This document shows positions 1 through 12,118 of a DNA stretch of 64,000 nt, piece by piece. The DNA is from Isoetes taiwanensis (lineage: Eukaryota; Streptophyta; Lycopodiopsida; Isoetales; Isoetaceae). Where the stretch lies: the NCBI GenBank assembly GCA_021234155.1, contig JAJEKV010000027.1:10054716-10118715 (forward strand). The letters run 5' to 3'. The position numbers and the translations under genes were made by a program. The notes beneath the pieces were generated by a model. It made no database searches, was not told where the DNA came from, and was given only the letters and a program-made list of their open reading frames with translations. The first letter of the stretch is position 1. Each line of letters opens with the position of its first letter.

Positions 1-110
1 AAATGCAAAGACTCTATAGATCTATAGATAGATGAACCTGTAATCATAACGACAATCAAATTAGAGTAACTCTAAAAAATCTATAGAGATTTAACATGTT
101 ACCTGTAGGA

Positions 111-3100
111 TTAAGTAGATAGATACTGATTTTCTGTGCGTGTATAGCCCTTGCACTTTGAATGTCGGTCACAGAGATAGACAATACCAGATGGTGTGTG
201 AACTCGGACAAGCCCAAACTCCTTCAAGCTCAAGCCAGGGGGTAATATGCGCTTCAAAAATTCATGAAGCAATGCAGGATCTGGTTTTGCATGCCAGTCA
301 GTTCGCAATTCAGCTTCTAAACCAGTGGCAAATGCCTTGAGCACTTCTGGCCACAGTGCTTTCTGCAACATAGAATTCCCCATGGATGATGGCAACGGAA
401 AAGAACAAGCGCCTGAACTTAACCCTACTGCTGCAGTTCGTGCGGCAAGGCTCAGAATTTTCAATGCAGGCATAAGAATTGGAGCTGCTCGGATTAGCCA
501 CTCTCTCTCTAATGTCATTTTGAAACCTTCATGATCTCCCAAGGTAATATTATGTGCACCTCCTTGCCATTCACACATAAACTGCAGTCTACATGTTGTC
601 TTGAACAATGAAGATAGCTTCTCCAGAAGACCATGTTGGTTGGTGAGATAAGGCAACCTTGGAAATGGTAGATCAACCATGCTCATCATTTGTAGTAGTT
701 GCTCTGTCAATTTGGAATTCAAATCAGCTCCTGCTTTCTCAAATCTGTTCGCTTTACTTACTAGTTCTTTTAATAACATGTTTTGCTCTTCCATTCCAGC
801 ATCAACTTTGCCAAATCCTGCATCTATTTTTTGTTCTATCTTGTCAAGCCCTACGAACTGACGAACCCATTTCCCTACATCAACAACTGGCAATGCTTCC
901 ATAAGTCTATGTCTGATACTTCTTCTTTCACAAGTACTTGAGCACTCTGCTATGGCCATGTCGGTGTTGAGCCTGAAACTTTCAAGGTCAAATTCTTTCA
1001 TGAGCTTTTGTTCTGACTTCCAAAGATGCGCTCTAACTTCCAAGGGAGAAAGCAAATCTTCAACCTTGACAGAGTTCCCATTATTCCATCGATGCACATG
1101 ATTGAGACCATGTTCTTCCAATTCTGCTATGATCACACCCAAGAGCTCTGTACGGGCATTGCAAAGTTCCAAACTTCTTACTGCATCATTATCAATAACC
1201 TCTTCATGCAGTTTAACACTCGGGCAAATGCGCTCTCCATAGCAAAGATTGTGTATTTGGTTAACGACTTCCCCAAGGATAAAATCTTGTTGGCTGTCAT
1301 CTTTTCTTTCTTCTGAGACTTTAAACAGTATGTCTATCCACTGCATTTCTTTCCAACCCTCCTCTTTGCCTCCAATTTGCACAATTACTTGGATGCCACT
1401 TTGAACAAATCTTATCCATTTTGCTCCCATAGCGCAAGAAGCATGTGTAGATTGCAACTTCATAAATAACTGACGAGGAAGTTGGGTTGTCTGCTTATCT
1501 TGGCACTCAAACCTCCTTCCCCAAAACACACATGCTGAATCAGTAGCTTTACTAAGCCATTCTACTTCTGTGGTGGCGAGCATTGGATTAAAAAAGTTCT
1601 TGGGCACTCTGGTCAAATCTGCATCCCATTCTTGATCTTTAGGTGTGACAATGCCCTCAAGACGAAGACAATAAAGAAGATGGTATACTAACTTGGATGG
1701 CACTTTGAGTTCCTGTAGTAGCCTTGCAACAATGTCTTCTCGGATCATTGATGAGTCTTTCAAACAATGTAGAATACGAGCTAAAAATTCTGGGGCCAAG
1801 ATGACAATGTCGATGATGGGATGATATATTAGGTAGCCATTGAAATGCAGAAGCTGAAGTGCAGCTTTGATATTAGTTTCTGTAGCACAACTTTTCGCAC
1901 GGTAAATTGAAACAATATCACCAACGGAGGATGCTGGAAACATTCTACCATGTATTTCTGTGGGCAGAAAGCGCAGAAGGTCCATGCAAATCCTAGGAGT
2001 GAGAAAAGATTCACTCTGTAGTTCGTGAAACAAGCCTTTGATTCTCTCTCTTATTTTCTTTTCCACTTTGGATCTTTTATCTCCCACAAGTGCAAACAGG
2101 TTACTCTCTGTACCATTCCCAAAATCAATATCAGGTTGGAATTCCCTTATGATAAATTCTGTTCTATGCCAGGCTATTTCTCCCAAATTTGTACCATCAA
2201 CTGGAGGGAAGCATAAACAGATGATGACTTTTGGTCTAGGGCCATGGTAGCTGCTGGATGATTTGATTGATTTAAGCCAATAGCGCAGCTGCTTGTCAAT
2301 CTCATCCTGGCAATCATGCATTTGAGGAACGTTGCACACTACCAAGAACACACTCTGGCGAGGTGCACTTGAGAAGAAAGGAAAGTAACAGTCTGCCTCT
2401 TCGACCTCTGAAACAAGAAGATTTTGCAGGTTGCCCAAAGGAAGTGGAGTGAAGTTGAGATTCATACCTCTTTCTTTTAGTGGAGCACTGGATTTGGCAA
2501 ATGGATTGAGATGTTGGAGTGGATTTTGGTATAATATGCTTTTGACGATGCCTCGTTTGGCATCCGTTGCATTTCCGCATACAAAGAGCTTGCCAGTAGA
2601 TGGCTGCTGCCTCTCAAATCCCAAGAGATCCCCTCCCTTATTGCTGCATTACGTTTTATCAAAGAAGCACTTGTTCTGTCAAAGGCCACCCTACCAGAAT
2701 CGTCGCCTCTTATATAATCGTTTATGCGCCTTAGAGGACACCAGTAACAAGAATCTAGAGCAAGCAGGAGCTTTCTTCTGCCTCCTTCAAGATCTTCTTT
2801 TTTCAAAGAATAGCTTATTCTTGCCAAGCTTATTTCCCCATAAGTACAGCACCTGTAGCTTGCAGCCTGGCAATTGCAAAGAATCTGCAATAGTAGTTAG
2901 CACCTTCATTGTAGTTGGGATTAGGTACAAGCGACCAAATGGCAGTGTGGGCTGCGCAGAGAACTTAAAAGATATTCAGCTCCCTCGTCTCCAACCTTAT
3001 GGAGCCACATATTCTTGAGCATATTGTGAGGCCGTTGCAATGAATTCCTCAAGATTATTGCTCCTCCTACTTCTGACATTCTCTTATTCCGCTCAATATG

Positions 3101-4123
3101 CAATTCTTCCAACCCATTCATTGATTCTAAAATACATGCAATATGTATGGCTCCTTCATCTGTAATTTCGTTCCAACCTAGGTCAAGGATCTTCAGTGTA
3201 GAATTTGAAGTTTTTAGTGCCTCTGCGAGAGACTTGACTCCCTCGTCCCCAATGTGGCAAAGACTCAAGGACAATTTTTGCAAGCTTGAGTTGGGGTTTT
3301 GCAGTGCTCTTGCAAGATGCCGAAGCCCCTTGTCTGCAATCGTAGTATTTTTGAATGATAGCTCTTGCAGTCTGGTGCTGGGGCCTTGCAGAGCTTCCGA
3401 AAGGTACCCAATCCCTTTTTCCCCAATGACATCGAGACCACACCAAAATTCAAGGGTCTGCAGCTGGGAGCACCGAATGGCTTTTGCGAGACGCTTCAAT
3501 CCTCCTGTTGATGTGTATGTATTGACTAGTTCTAACGACTGCAATGAAGTGTGAGGCATTTCTAGAGTTTCTGCAATGTGCACTATCTGCTTCTTTTTCA
3601 ACGGCCATCCAACAGAAGAAAAGTGGTGCAACGTGGAGGATTGGCTTCTAAAACTTTCTACAACAGCTTGACGTACCTCTTCTTCTTCTTCTTCTTCCGG
3701 ACATGCCTCTTCTTGTTTAGGGGAGTAAGGGCTTCTTCTCAAATTCAGGGAAGTAAGTGCAATAGTAGGAGCACTGATCAATCCCCTGCATAAGTTTATG
3801 GTACCTCTGCAGTCATCAGTTCTTAAACTGAATTTTGATAGGCAGACATTAATACACAGCTCTAGCAATGTTTTTGAACATATGACAAACGATTCGTAGG
3901 TAGTTATTAGCAAATGATCTATTTTCAGATTGTATTGCTTACACAGAGGAATCAGAGAGTCCATTTCTTCACTATCAACACCATCAGTCCATCTCAGATT
4001 CACTTCATTCCAATGCGATTGCCTTGTGCGATGCACTGTCTCCCGAAATGTTTTTTCAGCAGTATAATGATAGGAAGGATATTCTGGCTTCTCCATGTTT
4101 ATGTTGAAACGGCTATTGAACAT
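111..4123 (-). pseudogene. ROCO protein (LRR-Roc-COR, TORNADO1-like), copy A, frameshifted
   Basis: The sequence reads, from the N-terminus at 4123: a 160-residue leader with an acidic Glu tract, about ten leucine-rich repeats of the L-x-x-L-x-L...DEG type, a Roc-like GTPase region starting near GKLFVCGN, a COR region (GYLIYHP...VILAPEFLARIL), and a C-terminal part with a short coiled coil. ROCO proteins are large signalling GTPases; in plants TORNADO1 acts in leaf and root patterning. Three one-base differences from copies B and D break the frame: a C missing from the C-run near 2633, a T extra near 2805, and a G missing near 2936. All three lie in homopolymers, so they may be sequence errors. 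The open parts are 111-2624 (837 aa) and 2921-4123 (400 aa). There are no introns in the coding stretch. The stop and the 3' flank (1-110) match copy D. I am sure of the family, less of its function. Confidence 0.8.
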
Positions 4124-4174
4124 AAACTAGCTGAAGCAACCGGGCTTTGATTAGCTTGGTTGAACAGCAGCTTG

Positions 4175-4183
4175 CTTTATATT
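4175..4183 (-). promoter_or_regulatory. Putative TATA box of ROCO copy A
   Basis: AATATAAAG on the minus strand lies about 53 bases upstream of the ATG at 4123. The same box stands at the same distance in copy D (58634-58641). The position fits a short 5' leader, but no transcript evidence is available. Confidence 0.35.
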
Positions 4184-6720
4184 GCCCAACAGCTGGTGCT
4201 GGACCCACGCGCGTAAACCAAAGGAGCGTAAAACAGGTATTTTTTTTTTTGTTGTAGGTTTATGGCGGCGCCGCTTACAGCACTGCCACAAGTACATTTT
4301 TTGTTCAAGTCAAGAATTAACAGTTGTTCAATGCACTTTAATGCCTGAAAAAACAATGCCCCAAAATCAATCACTGATTGTGATCAAATACTTTGTTTCC
4401 AAAAATGGACCATTGAGGGATCAAACAACACATTCAGATGAATCATCACATTCAGATCACTGTCATCATTCAGACAACGTCATCAAACAGTACATTTAAA
4501 TCTTTTTATCATTTGCTACTTGATTCCTCCATTGCTATTAGCTCCATGTACCTTGCTTTCTCCATTGCCATTAGCTCCTGTTATAATAGATTAAATGTAT
4601 TAATCTACTGCATGCAAAAGCTTACAAAACATACATGCATTAAACATAAATGTATTAATCTACATGCATGCAAAAATATACAAAACTTACCTTATCGAAA
4701 TGCACAGGTTTACTCTAGCTGCAACACCTACTGCAGCTTAAACTTTAGACCACGAGGATCCATAACAGAATCAATAACTGCAACCTACTGCAACCTGATA
4801 ACCTGGTTTACCACTGCACCCCTGCAAAGAGCTAGAAATTTGAGGAAAGACGCAAGAAAGTCGAGAAATGAAGCAAGAAAGTCGAGGATGAAACTAATAC
4901 TTCAAGATCACCTACAAGAAACATAAACAGTTGTTAGAAACAAGCAAACATTGAAGGAAAGAATAGAAAGGAGGCATGCATGGCTGAAAACTTGCCTGCA
5001 GCAAACAAAACAGGCCTTAATCTTCAAAGAAAAGCTCCCTAACACTAAAAAACTCGATACAAGGCAAGCGCCCGATACATGGAGCTCGAAAAACTCGTCC
5101 GATGATGAAGCGCCTCAAGGGAATGGCGTAGTGCCATCGCTGAAGCTCTGGAGCTCCGCCATAGCCGAACAAGAAAGAAGGTAAAAAGAAAAGTGCCGAA
5201 AAAAAAAATTTAATATTTTTGCCAGGTGGCCGGAATTTTGGCTCCATAATATGTTTACGTTTAGGAGCCTGCCGGCCGTCAAGGTTTCCGGTCATAAACT
5301 GGCCACTCGCGGCGGCGCTGCCTGCCGGTTTACGACCGGAAACCTCGACGACCGGCAGGTTCCTAGGCACATAATCAATGATAAACTGTTTATGATAAAC
5401 TGGACCAGTGTGTGCCAAGTTTCTAGGAACAGTAGCATCCTACTGTTGAAATTAATTTCTGATAGAGAAAAAAATTTCCAGAAAGTTTTTCGGTCAAAAT
5501 CTGTGGGTTTCTTTATATTTTTCGGGGATGAAACCTAAATTTTTATATGCCCCTTCCACCTAACATAAATTATACAGGAAATATACTTGTTGGGTTTTTA
5601 GAGTTTGTCCCAGGACCACACGCTTATAATTGTTGATAAACTGTCTAAGATCCTTTTATCTTCTGCTTTCCAAGCAAATTCCACTTTTAACCTATTCCAA
5701 ATGTCGCAGTTGAAAATCATGCCACAATTTGGTTGAAAGGCATCCAACAACTCTCATACCATGATGTCTTTAATGGCCGATTCCCGTGAAGTTTATTTCT
5801 TAAGCGCTAAGAAGTAGCTAAGTCTGCATTGCTTCAATATCTCAGCCCAGACTCAGCATTGTAGGTCACATGCCGTGACAACTCAACTTTCATAACGGGG
5901 TTGAATTTTTTTTGGCTCAGCACAAGTTCAACAAGGAGTTAGCAACCCTTGATAAGGACTTTCAACACATGATAGTTGTTGATTAATCGTCGTCTTGCCC
6001 TTGACCCATCTTTCTCCTCCTTCCCACGCAAATTCTACTTTTAACTTATTCTCCAAATGGCACGATTGGAAGTCAATCTTTATCTCCAAATGAACGCGGT
6101 TGGAAATCATGCGCACAATCTTTATCCCCATATGATGCCTTTACGTCCACGTGTCTTCTTCTTTCCAAACAAATTCTACTTTTAACTTATTGTCCAAATA
6201 CAAGTTGGTCGTTCAACATGTATTAAACTACATGTTGGTCATTCAAGATCCTTTCGAGGCAAATTCTCCTTTTAACTTACTGAACATAACAAAATCAAAT
6301 TAGTTGAATTGAATGCATACAAGAAAAGAGAGAAAAGAAACAAGTAAAGAAGAATGAAGGATCCGAGCATCTGACAACTCTCCTACCAAGAAATTTATGA
6401 TGCCTTTAAATTCTGGGCAGAAAGAACGGATGACCATGATCGGGGAATGAAAATCTTGTAAATTGACTTTTTTTTCCTTTGTAGGCAAGGTTGGTTTTTT
6501 TTCGTACTAAAACAGATACATGATAAGAGAAAGGGATTTCCACATGAGGGGAAAATCTGTCACACAAAAGGGCAGTCCTTCGTATATAATAGGATGAATG
6601 GTACTCTAGTCAAGGTAAAGATAACTAACTTTGGTATCCAATAATCTAAAAGGCTACTATAAAAAATAGCACTCGTTATTCATATTTAGTACCAATATTA
6701 GACATTAGAAAAAAGCTTGC
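4184..6720. other. Upstream flank of ROCO copy A; no gene seen
   Basis: This AT-rich stretch has no convincing coding frame. It is the counterpart of 19001-21590 (copy B) and 58642-61170 (copy D), so it belongs to the duplicated block. It contains T- and A-runs, a cluster of CATTCAGA-like motifs at 4425-4480, and a strong inverted repeat at 5263-5363. Promoter elements further than the TATA box cannot be assigned. Confidence 0.6.
5263..5363. repeat. Long inverted repeat (about 40-bp arms) in the ROCO upstream flank
   Basis: The left arm (5263-5304) and the right arm (5323-5363) are imperfect reverse complements sharing GAGGTTTCCGGTC-type cores and a GCCTGCCGG/CCGGCAGGT end, with a GC-rich loop of about 20 bases. 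Further small hairpins follow (GTTCCTAGGCACA and its complement up to 5430). The structure is kept in copies B (about 20144-20219) and D (59733-59807). It could be a small foldback element or a structured regulatory element; no target duplication was found. Confidence 0.6.
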
Positions 6721-7109
6721 AAAAAGTCAACCTCTGCAAACTTCCTCATTGGACTAACTGTTTGCTTCAACAAGATCCTGTAAAGTCAGATTGGCTACCC
6801 TCGAGCAACGAAAAATGTTTAACATCTCATCTAGTTCAGCTACACTATAAGCCATGTAATCCAGCATCATCAGGACCCAAGCTTCTCATCTTAGTTGCCA
6901 TTTGTGGTATAGAGCACGAAAGCAGGATTTGAGGCCATTATACCTCCATACATCGGACCTGTCAGCATCCTCTTTATGGTGATTGAATGGATCATTTCCT
7001 GTTTTAAGAGAGTGAAGTTTTTCGCTGCCTCAGACTTTGGCACACCGCCCTTCTCCTCTATATTTCCAAGCCATCTGACTGGTGCTCCAAGTTTATTCAG
7101 CCTCATCTA

Positions 7110-8470
7110 TTGCTCTGTGAAGCACACCATCGATATCAATTAGAATCAACACAAAAAAATTGGACCATCCTTGGAATTTCCCAATTCGATTCCAGGCTTT
7201 GTCATATTCAGCCCCTTCAAGGATTTTATGGGTTGTGGCAGTATCTTGTAGGGCAGACATCAACTGGGTTTTAATCTAAATTAGATTTATACTTTTCCCT
7301 TCTAAGGCCACCAAGTTCCTATGCTTCTAAATTATCCAGCATGTAAGAGTACGGCAAGTGTTTACAAGTTTTGTGCCTTCATTCAAAACTCCAGAATCTC
7401 ATTTGGAACTCCCAAGTTTTGAATTTTCAGTCATATCACAATCCAAGGGACATAACTTGGAGACACCTACAACGTATGTGGCTTTTCTAGAGTTTCCTTA
7501 GAGGCCCTAGGGGAGGGCAAGCCATCTAAAAAAAGATCTTAGGAGCTCCATAATTTTTCCATCCTTTAGCATAGAATTTTGCCAAATTTTCTTCCTCATA
7601 GTGCCAAAGACCACAAGTTTGAGATGATTTATGATCTAAGAGAGTAGCATAAACATCCTTGACTACATAATCTTCCTTGTTTTTTAGAGTCCATTGATTT
7701 GAAACAGCTGCTAGCTCTTGGTGGGTACATACCATACTCAATACCTTTATGTAGATTTTTCTTATCGCGGGCTGAACCTTTAATTTTGCATTCAATCTCC
7801 TACCAGGTTAGCCACATATTCTCATCATCTACTAAAAAGTATTGATGCATGCATAGTGCCATTGCATATACTTTTGTGAATGTTGTAGAGCAAGATACCC
7901 TACATCCTCTAGGGCCAAGGGAGGGTGCCAAAAGAAATTGATCTCCTGAAATTTAGCATCTATTGTAGGTCACGACTGCTTGGTTCCATGTTGCTAACAT
8001 TTTTTTCAAAGCAGGAGAGGTGTTAGAACTCGACGTGAGTTGGAAAGCCGAGTTAGGGAGAAGATTCAAAGTTTTGCTACTAATAGGGCATGATTTTTTG
8101 TGCCAGTAATGGATCAACTTCATGGCTGGTGAAAACTTGGTAGAATATAAAACTCTCCAGATCATCTTTGATTTCAGGGATTGTGCTGGGATAAACAAAT
8201 CCCTGCAACCTAGATCTTCCTGTTTTCTGGACTTAATCAGGTCTGACCAAGCTACCTTATGCACTCCCTGCCAAATAAACTTTCTGATTGCTAACTCGAT
8301 TAACTTATATGAGGCCTTATCAACCACTATAGCCGAAGAGAAAAATACATGGATGCTTGCTATTACTGCATTGACTACTTCAACCCGATCAACAAGAGTC
8401 AAATTGGAGGGATACACTAGAGTTTCTTCTTTGTTCTTGAGGCCAAAGGAATCCTTAGGATCTTTGTTTG
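7110..8470 (-). mobile_element. L1-type LINE remnant (RT C-terminal and zinc-binding region), copy A
   Basis: The minus strand encodes broken pieces of a non-LTR retrotransposon ORF2. At 8417-7953 the sequence reads LTLVDRVEVVNAVIASI... and later RKFIWQGVHKVAWSDLI, the conserved region after the RT palm. At 7795-7526 WTLKNKEDYVVKDVY matches the zf-RVT region. Around 7320-7360 WKHRNLVAxEGK matches the usual C-terminal tail of plant LINEs, with one stop. Frames change several times. No poly-A or target duplication is visible. The Copia in copies B and D is inserted in this same LINE; here the site is empty at 7226-7240. Sequence from 7110 down to about 6720 is open in parts on the minus strand but I cannot identify it. 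Confidence 0.65.
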
Positions 8471-8474
8471 AGAA

Positions 8475-8719
8475 CGAGCGGGCTCAGAGGCAAAGGCTTG
8501 CACTTGATAAGTATTATGAATGATGTCAAAATCACTACCTGACAAAGAAGGTTCAGCATGTTCAATTGGCCCATTTCCAGGTCTATAGTAGCAGTCAAAT
8601 TGCCATCTGTGATAACTAATGGATCGGTTGCCTAGTAGTGAATGCTTTTAGTCTGTCGGAGGAAGGGTCATCCAACAAGCATATCATAATCACCAGGGTC
8701 TTCTCCTGCTTGACATACT
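8475..8719 (-). mobile_element. Ty3/gypsy protease C-terminal remnant
   Basis: The minus strand reads VCQAGEDPGDYDMLVG, then a stop, then PFLRQTK and ATDPLVIT. The pattern YDMLVGxPFL is the C-terminal signature of gypsy-type aspartic proteases. Its N-terminal half lies at 27120-27330, with the GEDPGDYDM stretch present at both places. This piece directly abuts the truncated ROCO copy B, and the join lies in CTTTCATGAGC. Confidence 0.55.
8680..8719. repeat. Left copy of a 40-bp duplicated target flanking the ROCO-B block
   Basis: The sequence starts CATATCATAATCACCAGG and ends GCTTGACATACT. It recurs in the same orientation at 27078-27119 with two extra bases. Outside these copies the two flanks are the two halves of one gypsy protease gene. 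This is what a target duplication around an inserted 18.4-kb block would look like. Confidence 0.6.
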
Positions 8720-11226
8720 TTCATGAGCTTTTGTTCTGACTTCCAAAGATGCGCTCTAACTTCCAAGGGAGAAAGCAAATCTTCAACCTTGACAGAGTTC
8801 CCATTATTCCATCGATGCACATGATTGAGACCATGTTCTTCCAATTCTGCTATGATCACACCCAAGAGCTCTGTACGGGCATTGCAAAGTTCCAAACTTC
8901 TTACTGCATCATTATCAATAACCTCTTCATGCAGTTTAACACTCGGGCAAATGCGCTCTCCATAGCAAAGATTGTGTATTTGGTTAACGACTTCCCCAAG
9001 GATAAAATCTTGTTGGCTGTCATCTTTTCTTTCTTCTGAGACTTTAAACAGTATGTCTATCCACTGCATTTCTTTCCAACCCTCCTCTTTGCCTCCAATT
9101 TGCACAATTACTTGGATGCCACTTTGAACAAATCTTATCCATTTTGCTCCCATAGCGCAAGAAGCATGTGTAGATTGCAACTTCATAAATAACTGACGAG
9201 GAAGTTGGGTTGTCTGCTTATCTTGGCACTCAAACCTCCTTCCCCAAAACACACATGCTGAATCAGTAGCTTTACTAAGCCATTCTACTTCTGTGGTGGC
9301 GAGCATTGGATTAAAAAAGTTCTTGGGCACTCTGGTCAAATCTGCATCCCATTCTTGATCTTTAGGTGTGACAATGCCCTCAAGACGAAGACAATAAAGA
9401 AGATGGTATACTAACTTGGATGGCACTTTGAGTTCCTGTAGTAGCCTTGCAACAATGTCTTCTCGGATCATTGATGAGTCTTTCAAACAATGTAGAATAC
9501 GAGCTAAAAATTCTGGGGCCAAGATGACAATGTCGATGATGGGATGATATATTAGGTAGCCATTGAAATGCAGAAGCTGAAGTGCAGCTTTGATATTAGT
9601 TTCTGTAGCACAACTTTTCGCACGGTAGCTTGAAACAATATCACCAACGGAGGATGCTGGAAACATTCTACCATGTATTTCTGTGGGCAGAAAGCGCAGA
9701 AGGTCCATGCAAATCCTAGGAGTGAGAAAAGATTCACTCTGTAGTTCGTGAAACAAGCCTTTGATTCTCTCTCTTATTTTCTTTTCCACTTTGGATCTTT
9801 TATCTCCCACAAGTGCAAACAGGTTACTCTCTGTACCATTCCCAAAATCAATATCAGGTTGGAATTCCCTTATGATAAATTCTGTTCTATGCCAGGCTAT
9901 TTCTCCCAAATTTGTACCATCAACTGGAGGGAAGCATAAACAGATGATGACTTTTGGTCTAGGGCCATGGTAGCTGCTGGATGATTTGATTGATTTAAGC
10001 CAATAGCGCAGCTGCTTGTCAATCTCATCCTGGCAATCATGCATTTGAGGAACGTTGCACACTACCAAGAACACACTCTGGCGAGGTGCACTTGAGAAGA
10101 AAGGAAAGTAACAGTCTGCCTCTTCGACCTCTGAAACAAGAAGATTTTGCAGGTTGCCCAAAGGAAGTGGAGTGAAGTTGAGATTCATACCTCTTTCTTT
10201 TAGTGGAGCACTGGATTTGGCAAATGGATTGAGATGTTGGAGTGGATTTTGGTATAATATGCTTTTGACGATGCCTCGTTTGGCATCCGTTGCATTTCCG
10301 CATACAAAGAGCTTGCCAGTAGATGGCTGCTGCCTCTCAAATCCCAAGAGATCCCCCTCCCTTATTGCTGCATTACGTTTTATCAAAGAAGCACTTGTTC
10401 TGTCAAAGGCCACCCTACCAGAATCGTCGCCTCTTATATAATCGTTTATGCGTCTTAGAGGACACCAGTAACAAGAATCTAGAGCAAGCAGGAGCTTTCT
10501 TCTGCCTCCTTCAAGATCTTCTTTTTCAAAGAATAGCTTATTCTTGCCAAGCTTATTTCCCCATAAGTACAGCACCTGTAGCTTGCAGCCTGGCAATTGC
10601 AAAGAATCTGCAATAGTAGTTAGCACCTTCATTGTAGTTGGGATTAGGTACAAGCGGACCAAATGGCAGTGTGGGCTGCGCAGAGAACTTAAAAGATATT
10701 CAGCTCCCTCGTCTCCAACCTTATGGAGCCACATATTCTTGAGCATATTGTGAGGCCGTTGCAATGAATTCCTCAAGATTATTGCTCCTCCTACTTCTGA
10801 CATTCTCTTATTCCGCTCAATATGCAATTCTTCCAACCCATTCATTGATTCTAAAATACATGCAATATGTATGGCTCCTTCATCTGTAATTTCGTTCCAA
10901 CCTAGGTCAAGGATCTTCAGTGTAGAATTTGAAGTTTTTAGTGCCTCTGCGAGAGACTTGACTCCCTCGTCCCCAATGTGGCAAAGACTCAAGGACAATT
11001 TTTGCAAGCTTGAGTTGGGGTTTTGCAGTGCTCTTGCAAGATGCCGAAGCCCCTTGTCTGCAATCGTAGTATCTTTGAATGATAGCTCTTGCAGTCTGGT
11101 GCTGGGGCCTTGCAGAGCTTCCGAAAGGTACCCAATCCCTTTTTCCCCAATGACATCGAGACCACACCAAAATTCAAGGGTCTGCAGCTGGGAGCACCGA
11201 ATGGCTTTTGCGAGACGCTTCAATCC
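8718..11226 (-). pseudogene. ROCO protein copy B, central and LRR part (truncated at both ends)
   Basis: This copy is open from 11223 down to 8668 (851 aa) and nearly identical to copy D over LRR, Roc-like and COR regions, without the indels of copy A. Its C-terminus is lost: after HLWKSEQKLMK the frame runs into gypsy sequence. Its N-terminus is cut at 11226 by the MULE and continues at 18401. The long open frame without stops suggests a recent copy. As it lacks about 400 C-terminal residues (coiled coil included) and is split by a 7-kb element, it is very unlikely to make a normal protein. Confidence 0.8.
11218..11226. repeat. 9-bp target-site duplication, left (CTTCAATCC)
   Basis: CTTCAATCC ends ROCO-B sequence here and is repeated at 18401-18409 directly after the MULE. 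Copy D has a single uninterrupted CTTCAATCC at the same point of the gene. Nine bases is the usual length for Mutator-like elements. Confidence 0.85.
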
Positions 11227-11276
11227 GGCTCAGGATACTTTTACCCTTGATTCGGTGATCCCGGAGATAAATTTAC
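11227..11276 (+). repeat. MULE left terminal inverted repeat (outer part)
   Basis: The outer 50 bp match the reverse complement of 18349-18400 apart from a few differences, most of them at CAG/CCGG sites or in a T-run. The full inverted region, including the tandem arrays, is over 500 bp long. Confidence 0.8.
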
Positions 11277-11399
11277 CGGCCTCCGGGATCCCGGGTCTCC
11301 CTCGACGGGGTCCGTTCGGGAGACCCCGTTCTGAGGTACGGCAGACGCCACGTCGGCCCAGACCATCCCCGCCGTCCAAACCCCCGTGCAATCGCGGCC

Positions 11400-11765
11400 G
11401 TCCGCGCCTCAGAGATCCCCGCCTCCGGGATCATCCACGCGATCCCCTCCTCCGGGATCCCCACGGTCGATGGCTGTTAACGGCGGACGATATCCGCCGA
11501 GGTGATCCCCTCCTCCGGGATCCCCGGGCACCCCGGACGCGGATCCCCTCCTCCGGGATCACCCCCTAATGGCTGATAACGGCGGACGCTATCCGCCGAG
11601 GTGATCCCCTCCTCCGGGATCCCCGGGCACCCCGGACGCGGATCCCCATTAGAGGGATCACCCCCTAATGGCTGATAACGGCGGACGCTATCCGCCGAGG
11701 TGATCCCCTCCTCCGGATCCCGCACCCCCGGACGGATCCCTCCTCCCGGATCACCCCAATGGCCG
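11400..11765. repeat. MULE left subterminal tandem array, period about 99 bp
   Basis: Units start at 11481, 11580 and 11679 with CGGCGGACGCTATCCGCCGA. Each contains two palindrome-like GATCCCCTCCTCCGGGATC boxes, a CCCCGGGCACCCC spacer and a TAATGGCTGATAA segment. The last unit is degraded. The inverted counterpart at 17715-18220 often has CTG where this one has CCG. Subterminal repeats of this kind usually bind transposase; that role is inferred. Confidence 0.75.
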
Positions 11766-11855
11766 CCAAGATTATGTTTGATCATTTGTACTGCCGATCC
11801 ACATTTTCTCGATTCTCCTGCTTTTGGACTACCAAAGAGGTGTTGATGCCGATCG

Positions 11856-12020
11856 ATGGCGCGTGCCTTCACATTAAATTTCCCTGTGGTGGTTGAGAGC
11901 CCCTTCATCAAGGTGGGCGGCAAGTCGAAAAATGTCGAGTTTTACATCCAAGAAGCCGAGGCCCTAAAATTTATGACAATCCCTTCCGCCCCTGGATCCA
12001 AGAGCGATGTGGACTCCTGA
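11856..12020 (+). CDS. Small ORF (54 aa) at the left end of the MULE
   Basis: The frame begins MARAFTLNFPVVVESPF and ends SKSDVDS before a TGA. It follows the left array directly. It may be the first exon of the Ulp1-like gene downstream or a remnant of it. I do not recognise its sequence and no domain is visible. Confidence 0.3.
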   Translation: MARAFTLNFPVVVESPFIKVGGKSKNVEFYIQEAEALKFMTIPSAPGSKSDVDS

Positions 12021-12118
12021 TTGCATTGGTTCTTATCTCCTGTAAGTTTTAAGTTCTTAAGTTTCTTCAATTTCGCCATTGCACTCAATTGCTCAATTGG
12101 TTGTACAGGTAATTCTCA

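Noticed and set aside
10871-11569. 232-residue plus-strand frame crossing from ROCO into the MULE
   Set aside because: It is the antisense frame of the ROCO leucine-rich repeats fused by chance to the MULE end.
11477-11923. 148-residue minus-strand frame with repeated PGIPEEGITSADSVRRYQP
   Set aside because: It is a translation of the MULE subterminal tandem array. The periodic peptide follows the 99-bp DNA repeat, and the frames in the right array show the same pattern.
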